Assembly: GCA_905221605.1 (NCBI GenBank)
Contig: CAJNDS010001768.1
Coordinates: forward strand, 250,001 to 314,000
Source of the DNA: Symbiodinium natans
Lineage: Eukaryota; Sar; Dinophyceae; Suessiales; Symbiodiniaceae
DNA length: 64,000 nucleotides
Reading direction: 5' to 3'
Below are positions 18,201 to 24,709 of the stretch, piece by piece (the stretch's first letter is position 1; every line of letters starts with the position of its first letter). Under the pieces are notes generated by a model, which did no database searches, was not told where the DNA came from, and saw only the letters and a program-made list of their open reading frames with translations. Position numbers and translations under genes: made by a program.

Positions 18201-20488
18201 TGCATGAATTTGCAATTCTCTCCACGGTCGCAACGACCTTGTTTGTAGAACTTGCACACTCGAGGCTTTCCTGACGGGGAGTTGGGTCTTGAAGGACTTC
18301 TCCCTCGGCCTCCGCCGGGTGACTGCGATCTGCCACGTCCGCTGGGCGTCTGGTGCTTGTATTTACAACTGCCACCATTCTTGCAACTGCCGTTCTTGAC
18401 AAAAGAGATGCAAAACCCTTTGGGTACTTTCTTGGGTGCAGGCGCAGTAGGAACAGCAGGAGCTCCAGTTTGCCTGGCAATCCGCTCCCGGTTCCTCTCG
18501 AGCCTTTTTCGATTCAAGTGGCTATTGGCGGCGTCGTAGAGAAATTTAAACGATCTTTCACTGGAGCCTTCGGCAGCCCTTTCATAGATGGCAATATCGT
18601 GCTGAAGTGCTTTGCATTTCTTTACCTGCCTATGAAAGAGCGGTTCGAGAACCTTGTCTTCAGGGGTGGTCTGAATGCCTGAAAGCACCGTATCCCAGTT
18701 CCTAACGAACATCACAAGGTTTTCGTTTACCAATGTCACTGAAAGGAGGTCTTCCATGTCATACACGGAATTGTGTAGGATGTTTGTAGCAAAGTGCTGA
18801 TGAAGGAGAAACAGGATTTGTCTACCCCTCACTAGCCTCCCGGCGTGAGCCTCCCTCTCCTTGAGGGTGTCCATTTGGCGCGCGAAGTCACCTTCAAGGA
18901 CATTTGTCACTGCCGACAAGACCTTGGCATCGAGAGTAGAGAAGCCACCTGTGTCCCTTAACTCTTCTTCCTTAGAGTCCTTGTCCCATACCTTCGAAAG
19001 CCATTCAAAAGCTTCATCCGGCTTATTGGACGCTGCAACTACAGCTTCACGAACCCTAATTCGCCAGTTCCTGTACTGTTCAGGTGTCGGGAACTTGGGG
19101 AACAGGATCTTCTCGGCCTCCTTGGATTTGGTCTTGTTTACATCCTCATCAACTTCCTCCTTCTCGTTAGTCTTTCCTTTGGCAAGTTGCTTGATGATTG
19201 CCTTGAGCTGCTTGGGCGAGAGATCAGAAGAGGAACTGGAATCCCTCTTCTTGTTTTTCTTGTCTTTCTTCTTGCTCTTTTTCTTCTTATGACTGCTGCT
19301 CGAGTCATCATCATCGCTGCCGTCATCATCTCCATCAGGGCCTCCCCCGTCAGGGTGGCGTCGGGGCCTTGACCCTTTGGCGTCCTGAGGCGGAGTATTG
19401 ATGGGATAGGTAGGGATCAGACCCGGTGGCGCAGATGGGGCGGACCCCGTTGCGCTTGCATGAGCCTGCAGAGCCGCGATGGCCTGGTTTAGCTGCGATT
19501 TCAGTTCAGCATTCTCCTTTTCAGCCATCTTTCTCTTCTCTGACTCGTGACTCATCATCACCCTGAAATCCCTAACTTCAGCAGTCAAGCGTGAAATCTC
19601 AACCTCAGATGTCGCCTGAACTGCATGTGTTGCCTGAGCAGCGGCGACACGGGCACTGTCCATTTCAGCATTGAGGAGATCCGCGTTGCTGACGGCCTTA
19701 GCTTCCGCTTGGTGAAGTTGATCACGCAACCTAGCGTAGGTAGCGTCAGCGTGGCTCTCAGCAGCGCTTAGTCTTTGGGCCAAAGCTTGAGCTTCACCTC
19801 GTGCCACGTTGATCTCATTGGCCTGCGAGTCAAGCTGCGACTGACCTGTTGCCAATCTCTGTCTGGCCTGTGTCTCCTCACTACCTAATCTGGTTTCGGC
19901 CTGAGCAAGTTCAACTCTGAGTTGTGACACTCCCGACATGACATTCATACCCATTGCTTGGAGTTGCTCCTGAAAATTGTTTGCGATCTGACCAATGATC
20001 TGATTGTGGCGATGTTCAGCTATTTGCTCGAGTAACGGCGACCTGTCGTTCTGAACAAACACATTGCTAATGTTTGCTTGATTCTGCAGGATTCGCTGAT
20101 CGCCGATTGTCAAACTGTTCATAGTCGAGGAGGTCGGTTGGAAAAGACTCTGGGCTGACGGACTAATATCTTGGGATGAGCTTCCTCCGGCTGCTATCGG
20201 AAGGCTGGCCGGTGGTTGTCTAGCACTAGGGGACACAACCTGCCAAGGCGCGGACGCAGTCTGACGGCTCGAGGCACCGGTGGTGACACCGGCCTCGGAA
20301 ACTGCACCCTTCTGAAAGAGCCTATGGTCATGTAGCCTTAGTGCGGTTGTGGTCAACGGGAGCTCACCCTCCCGGGGAGCGGCGTCCTCACCTGGAGCAT
20401 TACCATCAAAGGACATGCTCAGGTTGCTCGCTCCGTCGTCCGGGACTGGTATGCCTGCAGGACCTAGCGGAGCTTGGTCCGTCATCAC
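12146..20488 (-). CDS. Retrotransposon ORF1: gag-protease-oxygenase-integrase-RT-RNase H(part)
   Basis: 2780 aa starting 27 nt after the primer binding site. About 150-345: Gln/Ala-rich coiled coil. About 350-460: charged low-complexity stretch. About 460-680: gag-like helical region. 693 and 745: two CCCH zinc fingers (C-x7-C-x5-C-x3-H) in place of the usual CCHC knuckle. About 985: aspartic protease active site (GDTG, Asp989). About 1165-1315: 2-oxoglutarate/Fe(II) oxygenase-like domain (H1228-x-D1230, distal H1297, R1306). About 1470-1760: integrase with HHCC finger (CDVCQRAK) and DDE (D1535, D1597, E1628). About 2050-2350: copia reverse transcriptase (EQGDGKQAYTQ, YVDD at 2263-2266). About 2590-2670: first half of RNase H (FADSDHAGEH, SSTEAE). 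The tail enters the ankyrin cassette and stops. Confidence 0.95.
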   Translation of the reverse strand: MMTDQAPLGPAGIPVPDDGASNLSMSFDGNAPGEDAAPREGELPLTTTALRLHDHRLFQKGAVSEAGVTTGASSRQTASAPWQVVSPSARQPPASLPIAAGGSSSQDISPSAQSLFQPTSSTMNSLTIGDQRILQNQANISNVFVQNDRSPLLEQIAEHRHNQIIGQIANNFQEQLQAMGMNVMSGVSQLRVELAQAETRLGSEETQARQRLATGQSQLDSQANEINVARGEAQALAQRLSAAESHADATYARLRDQLHQAEAKAVSNADLLNAEMDSARVAAAQATHAVQATSEVEISRLTAEVRDFRVMMSHESEKRKMAEKENAELKSQLNQAIAALQAHASATGSAPSAPPGLIPTYPINTPPQDAKGSRPRRHPDGGGPDGDDDGSDDDDSSSSHKKKKSKKKDKKNKKRDSSSSSDLSPKQLKAIIKQLAKGKTNEKEEVDEDVNKTKSKEAEKILFPKFPTPEQYRNWRIRVREAVVAASNKPDEAFEWLSKVWDKDSKEEELRDTGGFSTLDAKVLSAVTNVLEGDFARQMDTLKEREAHAGRLVRGRQILFLLHQHFATNILHNSVYDMEDLLSVTLVNENLVMFVRNWDTVLSGIQTTPEDKVLEPLFHRQVKKCKALQHDIAIYERAAEGSSERSFKFLYDAANSHLNRKRLERNRERIARQTGAPAVPTAPAPKKVPKGFCISFVKNGSCKNGGSCKYKHQTPSGRGRSQSPGGGRGRSPSRPNSPSGKPRVCKFYKQGRCDRGENCKFMHTGKPGAAATPDGSQKGSARPDKGKDKKKKKERKGSRASSKGSKGSKGSKGSHGSGNSKGSARRRSGGPSLPAAVCLLGAMMAGTASQADAFTLRKDESYWPPQCSTDMRLALPAVSFDNSPMYINFPLRDGELKFPVENPQRRYDKKWSVDYIPKPDNQSTRDALMAARMLRATVKDSLEDKPSRCNYCCDTEFGCNYCIPKGLRVSCPAKVQLSSESPPIEWIGDTGSAQDLISERELVNLHPYESDCPINICTANGPSYAGTQCDVGIPSLNSIAKPYVLPDTPNVLSVGQRCMDLGYDFIWKGFQRPYFRSPGGDKVFLDVKDNVPYLKSWKEGIACPAHSRHESTRIDTDDAVETITNPEQIAAQLIQEQDFSHQACLRLLKDSNFKQSRFNRKAIKPKDSKDSKYMIFGAFSHGGMQGITNRTHSYPKVIKYLLSYLKHHGADGPITSIAVNQNSGVKMHKDVNNHREHLNYTIAVGDFTGGELWIHDDTIRKDEPGCINKIAPTGAKLGGRLHRSKSKIISFDPKTFHCVTPWKGERWSITGYVNRAVHRLDSHQLEKLKSLGFLLPKQKNFPPAVPAEIDEEMTLYELATMDPPAPAPEPKSKPKVKLKKKPEEPSDKKKIAKEASKAEPPSDEPDWSKVEGLLKEAVAPIPSSPDEEFLDKTELIRSPKPDSGEPSVLPPPPEGERHAPDGDPGEGSGGEGKRSRRIENLKKEAKSAAHLMTHLPKNPFCDVCQRAKMYKPPSYQTDGWHSVEAKAFGDHITADHIIVYRDRDTVIEESRLALVLKDVATSFTYAYPSALRSEDECIAALQHFVSSSDEVGVFYSDQAKELISAAKFLGWRHEQSKAYIHQSNAIAERAVRATTEGTRSNLLQAGLSHVYWPQALEHACTAVNISNPHGAKFTPWFKRFGSQFPGKVIPFGCRIDYWVGPKKKRKNRERFEPTAEPGVFVGYHFQPGMKWKHEVLVLSLKELNRQDFHECIKPIRAYQFKVPEGDFTFPMKQRYERVQQGLAADALERPATESLHNQDAEPSAEQAAEASDADRKVEPPKVLHPKTGKEIPLPEGGRYYDSGGTLGRRYGGTRGSRKPDSIPSDLWVRLSKAQKEKAIDDEAREQALRDLEARETPSSSSSARPSAVANPVKDEWTIRGDKLIRFHYSPRRELFSPHLTDCPVPISALGKERLTKIMPIGGKDIIADCDEWRHVRKRNKKLSFKWVGRTEFDILTKPHTSEEAVKDFPCMPTVPMSNHQHRDKIPVSRALTAEQVQEAMAMVARPVGRKELLADPQAQASLDVEWEKLMKKKAWDMSSVREWEEVSKEAAKRGKKAHVGKIFEICVEKGSELPKGNPLRKFKGRTVFQGNNVKDENNDTALFSELGSSPATMEAGKVLDAYGHAPGHDVEQGDGKQAYTQTTLKGADTWVRLPRERWPKEWVGKFRDPVVRLRLALYGHPDSGGFWEQHCEKRLREVGFELVFPAAWPSVFYHPTLKLLLAVYVDDFKMAGPKENLAKGWELIGSRIDMDTPTPIGRYLGCEHLSQSSSLGNADHPFAHVFDKSLPDPAAKPATAAAKEDFTEYYPEEGMVVRHHVQPRKALFKPRAAEAVALDLSPHRLTLMRPLGSEAAPDELWDTGGAKHKRDHLWTGATYLAANGHTERSAMAAVKKIRDKLNAKKAARKHAFYDVNQLSDHQGCMYAKTRQVVYDMSSFLQQAIDRYKELAGPEWHNLKKVSTPFYDDKIARPTDAEAEPKGKLAPIASRVLMKLLFAARMARYDLLRAVQGLASRVTKWSADCDKALHRLMCYVASTLDHRMTCFIGDSLDKCKLWLFADSDHAGEHDNKSTSGGFLALVGPNTYFPLSAFSKKQTSTALSSTEAEVVCANVTLRALGLPSSALWSVLLNAGGDTAPKPLRSDIAKHDFKPKSYPFQGISTINKTGRHLLADGRIVEFFSKSSSLPFPVELTSHPIRDLWLLQKGKWTLHQRAVAWEELDHRWKHPCRRRPPPAIARLQHGHT

Positions 20489-20515
20489 AGAGTGGTCAAA
20501 CTAGCGTGGTACTAC

Positions 20516-20526
20516 GGCTGATAACC
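20516..20526 (-). other. Primer binding site, half-tRNA type
   Basis: Sense strand GGTTATCAGCC directly follows the 5' LTR. Its complement GGCTGATAACC has the form of a tRNA anticodon arm (GG stem, CUGAUAA loop, CC stem) and differs by one base from the eukaryotic initiator-Met anticodon arm (GGCTCATAACC). Drosophila copia primes from an internally cleaved initiator tRNA half, so the same mechanism is inferred. Confidence 0.6.
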
Positions 20527-20633
20527 TATTGTTACCAGCAGACAGCCCCAATATTTAGGGAAACGTGCACACGCCTTTTTCTTGAGCCATGAGCGAACAA
20601 CGGTAAGTAATGAAATGTCTTTCTGTAACAACA
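20527..20633 (-). repeat. 5' LTR of the copia element (107 bp)
   Basis: Identical to 5458-5564. It must carry the element promoter, but no TATA-like or dinoflagellate promoter motif stands out. Followed on the outside by TTGGC (20634-20638). Confidence 0.93.
20581..20604 (-). promoter_or_regulatory. Spliced-leader-like motif in the LTR
   Basis: Sense strand starts ACCGT and ends TGGCTCAAG over 24 nt. The dinoflagellate spliced leader is 22 nt, also starting (D)CCGTAG and ending TTGGCTCAAG. The middle does not match. The same motif is at 5512-5535 in the other LTR. Confidence 0.4.
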
Positions 20634-20638
20634 TTGGC

Positions 20639-21283
20639 CACGTCGTCTGTTAGGGTTGAGGTTCGCTAAACCGTAAATCCTAGTTAAACCCTAAGCCCTA
20701 AGTCAATGTTTTTCAAGGTCCCGTAATGGGCATACGTAGAAGGGTGTTTGGTCTGTTTGGGAGTTGCCAGGATGAGGATGATCACATTCTTTTGAGGTAC
20801 ATATTACGGGTACCCCTCAAGGCGCCGCAAACCATGTTTTGACAACGCATGCCAGGCACGACTTCACTCAGCTGCCTGCTTCAGCTTCTCTGGCATCTAC
20901 AGCCCGTACATGCCAATTGAACCTACACGACTCTTGTTCCCCTAGGAAGAAAAAACATCCTTTTTGTTCATATGGGTGGTTGTCAAAATGATGGTCCCTT
21001 TTTGGGTCCCTATTATAATACGGCACCTAATATTTAGGGTACCCCAAAAAGGGATCATAATTTTGACAACCACCCATATATAAGAAAGCCCATAACCCAA
21101 AAAGTAAAAAGGATCCCTAACACTGATCTAGGACTGCCTCCACTTGATCTCAGTTCACAATGACACGGTGGCAGCGAGCAGCAGCACGAATTAATGGGCA
21201 GAAGCCAGCATGTGAGCACTGCCATCACGAAAAAAACCCGTCCTTTGGCGAATGCTCACGATGCCCCCGCCAGCTGTGCAAAC
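20639..21283 (-). other. Presumed intron/intergenic sequence between the retrotransposon and the UBL-ankyrin gene
   Basis: Holds decayed telomere repeats, a family C MITE and about 200 bp of unique sequence beyond the last ankyrin codons (minus strand) with no further repeat motif. An in-frame stop closes the ankyrin frame at 21284. Confidence 0.5.
20971..21078. mobile_element. MITE family C, copy 1
   Basis: TATGGGTGG...CCACCCATA ends with extended inverted homology (GTTGTCAAAAT / ATTTTGACAAC), 108 bp. A second copy in opposite orientation lies at 38172-38282. Confidence 0.85.
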
Positions 21284-21483
21284 TCATACCAGGCAAGTTT
21301 CTTTGGCCCAGTCCTTGGCCTTGCCGGCCTCCAACAGCAAATGCACCACTCCAACGTGGCCCCTCTCAGCTGCGAGCATCAGGGCTTTGCCACTCAGGCT
21401 CAAGTCCGCGTTGGTGTCTGCCTCCATCAGCAATCGTACCACTTCCACGCGGCCACCATTAGCTGCCAACATCAGGGCTGTGC
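21284..21483 (-). CDS. UBL-ankyrin gene, exon 6
   Basis: Two ankyrin repeats (TALMLAANGGRVEVVRLL, then ALMLAAERGHVGVVHLLLEA) followed by a stop at 21284. It joins exon 5 in frame once the 102 bp interruption is removed: the junction EDG/TALM restores the repeat consensus. If the frame does not end here, a GTATGAG donor just before the stop could extend the gene, but I find no further ankyrin exon before the retrotransposon. Confidence 0.75.
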
Positions 21484-21585
21484 CTTAGTTGCTGAGTTCA
21501 CAGGCCCCGTACACTTTCAGTTCTGTAGGGGATTATAGTATCCCAAAAAGTGTAAAGTGTACTCACTCAGCTACTCAGGTGCAGC
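21484..21585 (-). other. 102 bp TIR-bearing intron within ankyrin repeats
   Basis: Interrupts an ankyrin repeat between EDG and TALM. GGC lies at both edges, allowing exact GC-AG splicing. Inside are perfect inverted repeats GCTGAGT/ACTCAGC (21491-21497, 21565-21571) and GTACACTTT/AAAGTGTAC (21509-21517, 21554-21562). It contains an in-frame stop if retained. This is the structure expected of an introner, a transposon-derived intron. Confidence 0.75.
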
Positions 21586-21910
21586 CATCCTCGCTGGCCG
21601 CGTCCTTATCAACGCCGGCCTCCACAAGGAATCGTGCGATTTCAAAGTTGCCATTGGAAGCTGAGTGCATCAGGGCGGTGTAGCCGCCGCCTTCCTTGTT
21701 GGCCCAGTCCTTGTTGGCCCCAGCCTCCACCAGCAAACGAACAACTTCAGCGTGGCCGCTCTGAGACGCGCATGTCAGGGCCGTTTCGCCGTTGTAGGCA
21801 AAGTCCTTGTCCGCCCCGGCCTCCACCAAGAGCCGCACGACCTCAACGTGTCCGTTGACGGATGCGCAAAACAGCGGGCTCTGGCCAAATACGTTGACCA
21901 GGTCGGGATC
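21586..21910 (-). CDS. UBL-ankyrin gene, exon 5
   Basis: 108 codons with three clear ankyrin repeats (GQSPLFCASVNGHVEVV, ETALTCASQSGHAEVV, YTALMHSASNGNFEIA). One repeat carries two extra Gly codons. The exon starts DPDLVNVFG after the acceptor GTACCAAG and continues the preceding exon (QLPL then DPDL). Likely a cytosolic protein-binding scaffold. Confidence 0.85.
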
Positions 21911-22167
21911 CTTGGTACCCCGGTAGCCGATACTACGGGTACCCGGGTTGGTTGCTTTATCAGGGAACCTGGAACCAAAAAAAAGGGTAATGGGTACCAT
22001 TGGGCTGCCCTAAACCCTAAACCCTAAACTCTAAACCCTAAACCCTAAACCCTAAACCCTAAACCCTAACCCTAAACCCTAAACCCTAAACCCTAAACCC
22101 TAAACCCTAAACCCTAAACCCTAAACCCTAAACCCCCAAAAGGGTACCACTGGGGCTGCCAAGGATC
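21911..22167 (-). mobile_element. Intron 4: family F element filled with a CCCTAAA array
   Basis: Sense strand begins GATCCTTGGCAGCCC (GA donor) and ends GGTACCAAG before GATCCC, giving matching inverted ends (GATCCTTGG/CCAAGGATC) and a GATCC direct repeat across the boundaries. About 128 bp of the interior (22008-22135) is (CCCTAAA)n on the plus strand. Ends match the family F copies at 28642, 44471, 51791 and 53310. Confidence 0.75.
22008..22135 (-). repeat. Interstitial telomere-type array (CCCTAAA)n inside intron 4
   Basis: About 18 units, two of them imperfect. It is convergent with the TTTAGGG array at 22255-22322, with the 27 bp exon 4 between them. Confidence 0.97.
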
Positions 22168-22194
22168 CAGTGGCAGCTGAAGCATGCACTCGAC
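22168..22194 (-). CDS. UBL-ankyrin gene, exon 4 (27 bp microexon)
   Basis: Nine codons, VECMLQLPL, between acceptor CATCTCCAG and a GA donor. It completes the linker before the ankyrin repeats: exon 3 ends FVDE, exon 5 starts DPDL, and the joined FVDE-VECMLQLPL-DPDL reads as a normal helix-loop. Phase 0 at both ends. Confidence 0.7.
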
Positions 22195-22336
22195 CTGGAG
22201 ATGGGAATAACACGCTTGATCGGAGTCTTGGGGTTGTCGGACCGGGGGGCGTCAGGGTTTAGGGTTTAGGGTTTAGGGTTTAGGGTTTAGGGTTTAGGGT
22301 TTAGGGTTTAGGGTTTAGGGGGTTGGGAAAGCCTGC
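22195..22336 (-). other. Intron 3 with TTTAGGG array
   Basis: 142 bp between GCAGGC (GC donor) and CATCTCCAG. About half (22255-22322) is perfect TTTAGGG repeats read on the plus strand. Confidence 0.7.
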
Positions 22337-22397
22337 CTCATCTACAAAGCCATGGCTTGCAGCATCTACAAGCTCCTCGGCTTGTGTCGGGGACGCG
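22337..22397 (-). CDS. UBL-ankyrin gene, exon 3
   Basis: Reads EELVDAASHGFVDE, the helix pair that opens an ankyrin domain, after acceptor TTTCTCCAG. The donor is GC (GAG then GCAGGC). The phase at the exon 2 junction is unresolved: the frame needs two bases from exon 2, where the best GT donor supplies one. Confidence 0.7.
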
Positions 22398-22517
22398 CTG
22401 GAGAAAGATTGCAGGACCTCAGGGACGAAACGAACCAAAAATCGGGATACTCATACCCATCTCAATTGCGGTATAGAGCTTTCATGAACGAACAACAGAA
22501 ACCTTATCAGGGTTCAC
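22398..22517 (-). other. Intron 2 with a family G-like element
   Basis: Begins GTGAACC and carries degraded family G motifs (GACGAAACGAACC near 22425, TTTCATGAACGAAC near 22481). Confidence 0.5.
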
Positions 22518-22635
22518 TTGGCCGCCGAGGAACGAGATTCAGCTCCAGGGCAGACTCCAGCTCGTCAGCATCCTCCAGATTGGCTCCCTTCTGCACGAGC
22601 CTCTGCCTGAAGCGCGGGGGTGCGCCGTGCATCTG
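22518..22635 (-). CDS. UBL-ankyrin gene, exon 2
   Basis: Reads MHGAPPRFRQRLVQKGANLE and then DADELESALELNLVP, the second half of a ubiquitin-like beta-grasp (PRFRQRL...G..L.D...L.. .ELxLV). Leads into the ankyrin part. Pairs with exon 1, which carries the first strand-helix. Confidence 0.75.
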
Positions 22636-22709
22636 GGTTTAGGGTTTAGGGTTTAGGGTTTAGGGTTTAGGGTTTAGGGTTTAGGGTTTAGGGTTTAGGG
22701 TTTAGGGTG
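22636..22709 (-). repeat. Intron 1 made entirely of telomere repeats
   Basis: 74 bp of (TTTAGGG)n on the plus strand with no other sequence, separating two halves of one ubiquitin-like domain (...KLRLH and QMHGAPP...). No clean GN-AG pair keeps the expected frame, so the exact excision sites are unclear. Confidence 0.75.
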
Positions 22710-22799
22710 GTGCAATCTCAGCTTCACGGCCCTGACGTTGCTCACCTCCTTCGCCGGTATGCTCACTGCTTCGCCGGAGAGCATGTGGACACGCAGCAT
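22710..22799 (-). CDS. UBL-ankyrin gene, exon 1 with start codon
   Basis: ATG at 22797-22799, 30 codons: LRVHMLSGEAVSIPAKEV and then SNVRAVKLRLH. This is the first hairpin and helix of a ubiquitin-like domain of the LSGExVxxIPxEExSDVRALKxxLH type that I associate with dinoflagellate UBL-ankyrin proteins. The start fits the usual N terminus of that group. Confidence 0.75.
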
Positions 22800-23217
22800 C
22801 CCGAATCATCAGCCCCGCAACCCCGAGACCCCGAAATTCCCTAGGGTATAAGGGTTTAGGGGTTAGGGTTTAGGGGTTTAGGGGTTTAGGTTTAGGGTTT
22901 AGGGTTTAGGGAGGAAACTTGGAGCTCGCAAAGGTCTGACGAGTCTGGCGTACAGAGCCCAACACAGCTGCCGACCCAGCGATCCATTCTCAATCCACAA
23001 CACCTCACCCTGACCCCGAGAAACCCCATACCAAAACTCTAAACATCCTAACCCTCAGGCTCAAAATAGCCCAAAAACCTTATATGAATAGGCCGTTTGG
23101 GCCCAGAAACCGTCACTAAAACTAAGAGTCCTTGGAGTCTTCCGGTGAAAATCCCAAACCCCAAGTCCAAAAGCCCTGACGTCTAAGGTGGGGCAGCTTG
23201 CGGCTGCCTCTTTGGGG

Positions 23218-23338
23218 GGTTTAGGGTTTAGGGTTTAGGGTTTAGGGTTAAGGGTTTAGGGTTTAGGTTTAGGGTTTAGGGTTTAGGGTTTAGGGTTTAG
23301 GGTTTAGGGTTTAGGGTTTAGGGTTTAGGGTTTAGGGC
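23218..23338 (+). repeat. Interstitial telomere-type array (TTTAGGG)n
   Basis: About 17 units with two single-base irregularities. Confidence 0.97.
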
Positions 23339-23445
23339 TTGGGGAACTTAGGGATCTTGGTGTCCGTATTCTTCCAGAACCTAGTTGTTCAATTGTGTTT
23401 GAAACTATAAGCCCTACACCGTACAGCCCTACACCGTACACCCTA

Positions 23446-23531
23446 CTTGGAAGCCCTTTTGACTTAGTAAGTGGGGTTAAGAAGGTGGGTTGCTAGGGGG
23501 TACTAAGTAGAGTTACTAAGGCAAAAGAGCT
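23446..23531. mobile_element. MITE family D, copy 1
   Basis: CTTGGAAGCCCTTTTGACTTAG at one end, TTACTAAGGCAAAAGAGCT at the other. Relatives at 29988-30072 and 36713-36820, plus a lone end at 29503. Confidence 0.7.
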
Positions 23532-23775
23532 AAACCCTAGACCCTACACCCTACTCCCCAAAACAATAAAGCCCTAAAACCCTAAACCCAAAACCCTAAA
23601 ACCCTAAAACCAGAAAACCCGAAAACCCGAAAACCCTAAAACCCTGAAACCCTATCATTTTAAAACCCTAAAACCCTAAAACCCTGAAACCCTAAAGCCC
23701 TATTTATACAGGCCCGAGGAGGTGGCTTCTGGAAGGGGTAGGTTGACCCATGTAACCCATCTGGAAGTGCTTCTC

Positions 23776-23906
23776 CCAGGTTGCCCAGTAGCCCAGATAA
23801 CAAAGACTGCCCTTTTTGCTTACAGGGGTATACAAAGGAACCTAACCCCCCCCCCCCCCCCCAAAAAAAAAAAAAAAAAAAGAACAAGGGCACTGCTGGG
23901 CATCCT
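23776..23906. mobile_element. MITE family E, copy 1
   Basis: CCAGGTTGCCCAGTAG...CACTGCTGGGCATCCTCG, with a C16/A18 homopolymer junction inside. Better copies at 38670 and 45020. Confidence 0.7.
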
Positions 23907-24709
23907 CGTGTCGTATAAACCCCCATAGGGAGATACAAAACATGTCCAGCCAGTTGAGGTTTCCTCTACACCCTAAGCCCTTTAGCCCTGAACCCTAATT
24001 CTAAAGCCCTACAGCCCTAAATCCCTCTGTAAGCATCCATTTGGGATTTTCCGGGCTGTCAGCGTTTCGAGTCTAGGGTTCCACGTGTCGCTCTGCTTCT
24101 GCTTCGCCTGCTGGTAATCTAGTAGCTGGGGGTGTGTTGATGCTCTGGAACAAGAACCTGCAGAAAACCCTCAAAAACCCGCAAGAGAGAGACCAGTCCC
24201 CACCCTAAACCCTAAACCCTAAACCCCAAACCCAAAGGGGCACCGGACCTTCGAACAGCCTGTTTCGCGAAAGCGGCTTAGTCACAGGGCCTGCGCTTTT
24301 CCCTACACGACGAGGGCCACCCCACCTCCCGGAAATTGGGTTTAGGGTTTCGGGTTTAGGGTTTAGGGAATTTGGGTTTAGGCTCAGGGTTTAGGGTTTC
24401 GACCCCCGACCACTACACAAACTCCCCCCCTCCCCCTCTGGGTTGACCGTTTAGGGTCTGGAGTTGTACGAGCTGAGCTATAAGGGACGACAATATGCAA
24501 CCTGATACATGACACGTGTAGCCAAGTTCAGGGGTCCTTATTACTCTGACCCGCAAGCATCCAAAAACAACAGGGCCTTTATAAGTAAAACCCTCCCCCC
24601 AGCCATACTGGCCATGATACCCTCGACCCTGACCCCAAGTTCTCCCTCCCTAAAACCTAAACCCTAAACCCTAAATCCTAAACCCTGAAGCTCAAAAAGT
24701 CCAGGTATC

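Larger units (their letters stand above)
5458..20633 (-). mobile_element. Complete Ty1/copia LTR retrotransposon, 15.2 kb
   Basis: Two identical 107 bp LTRs bound a 15,176 bp unit with target duplication TTGGC outside. Reading on the minus strand the order is LTR, primer binding site (20516-20526), ORF1, ORF2, polypurine tract, LTR. Domain order protease-integrase-reverse transcriptase-RNase H is that of copia rather than gypsy. Typical copia elements are about 5 kb with longer LTRs; here the extra length lies in the coiled-coil N terminus, an oxygenase-like insert and the 2037 aa second ORF. LTR identity implies recent insertion. An antisense ankyrin cassette splits RNase H, so this copy may depend on other copies for RNase H. 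Its target appears to be an intron of a host ankyrin gene in the same orientation. Confidence 0.93.
22800..24709. other. Telomere repeats, MITEs and short exon-like islands
   Basis: Upstream of the UBL-ankyrin gene. Contains a TTTAGGG array, family D and E elements, a C/A homopolymer run, and minus-strand coding-like scraps near 22915-22995 (GRQLCWALYARLVRPLRA) and 24078-24110. None can be assigned to a gene. Confidence 0.5.

Noticed and set aside
5457-20633. LTR boundaries placed at the first TG/CA (TGTTAC...GTAACA)
   Set aside because: That choice leaves no matching target duplication. Shifting to 5458/20633 gives TTGGC on both sides and puts PBS and PPT flush with the LTRs.
21160-22027. 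Several plus-strand frames
   Set aside because: Antisense shadows of ankyrin repeats on the minus strand.
22352-22642. 96-codon plus-strand frame
   Set aside because: Runs antisense over exons 2 and 3 of the UBL-ankyrin gene, whose minus-strand homology is much stronger.
145-23338. A true chromosome end
   Set aside because: Arrays occur in both orientations along the whole 64 kb with unique DNA and exons on both sides.
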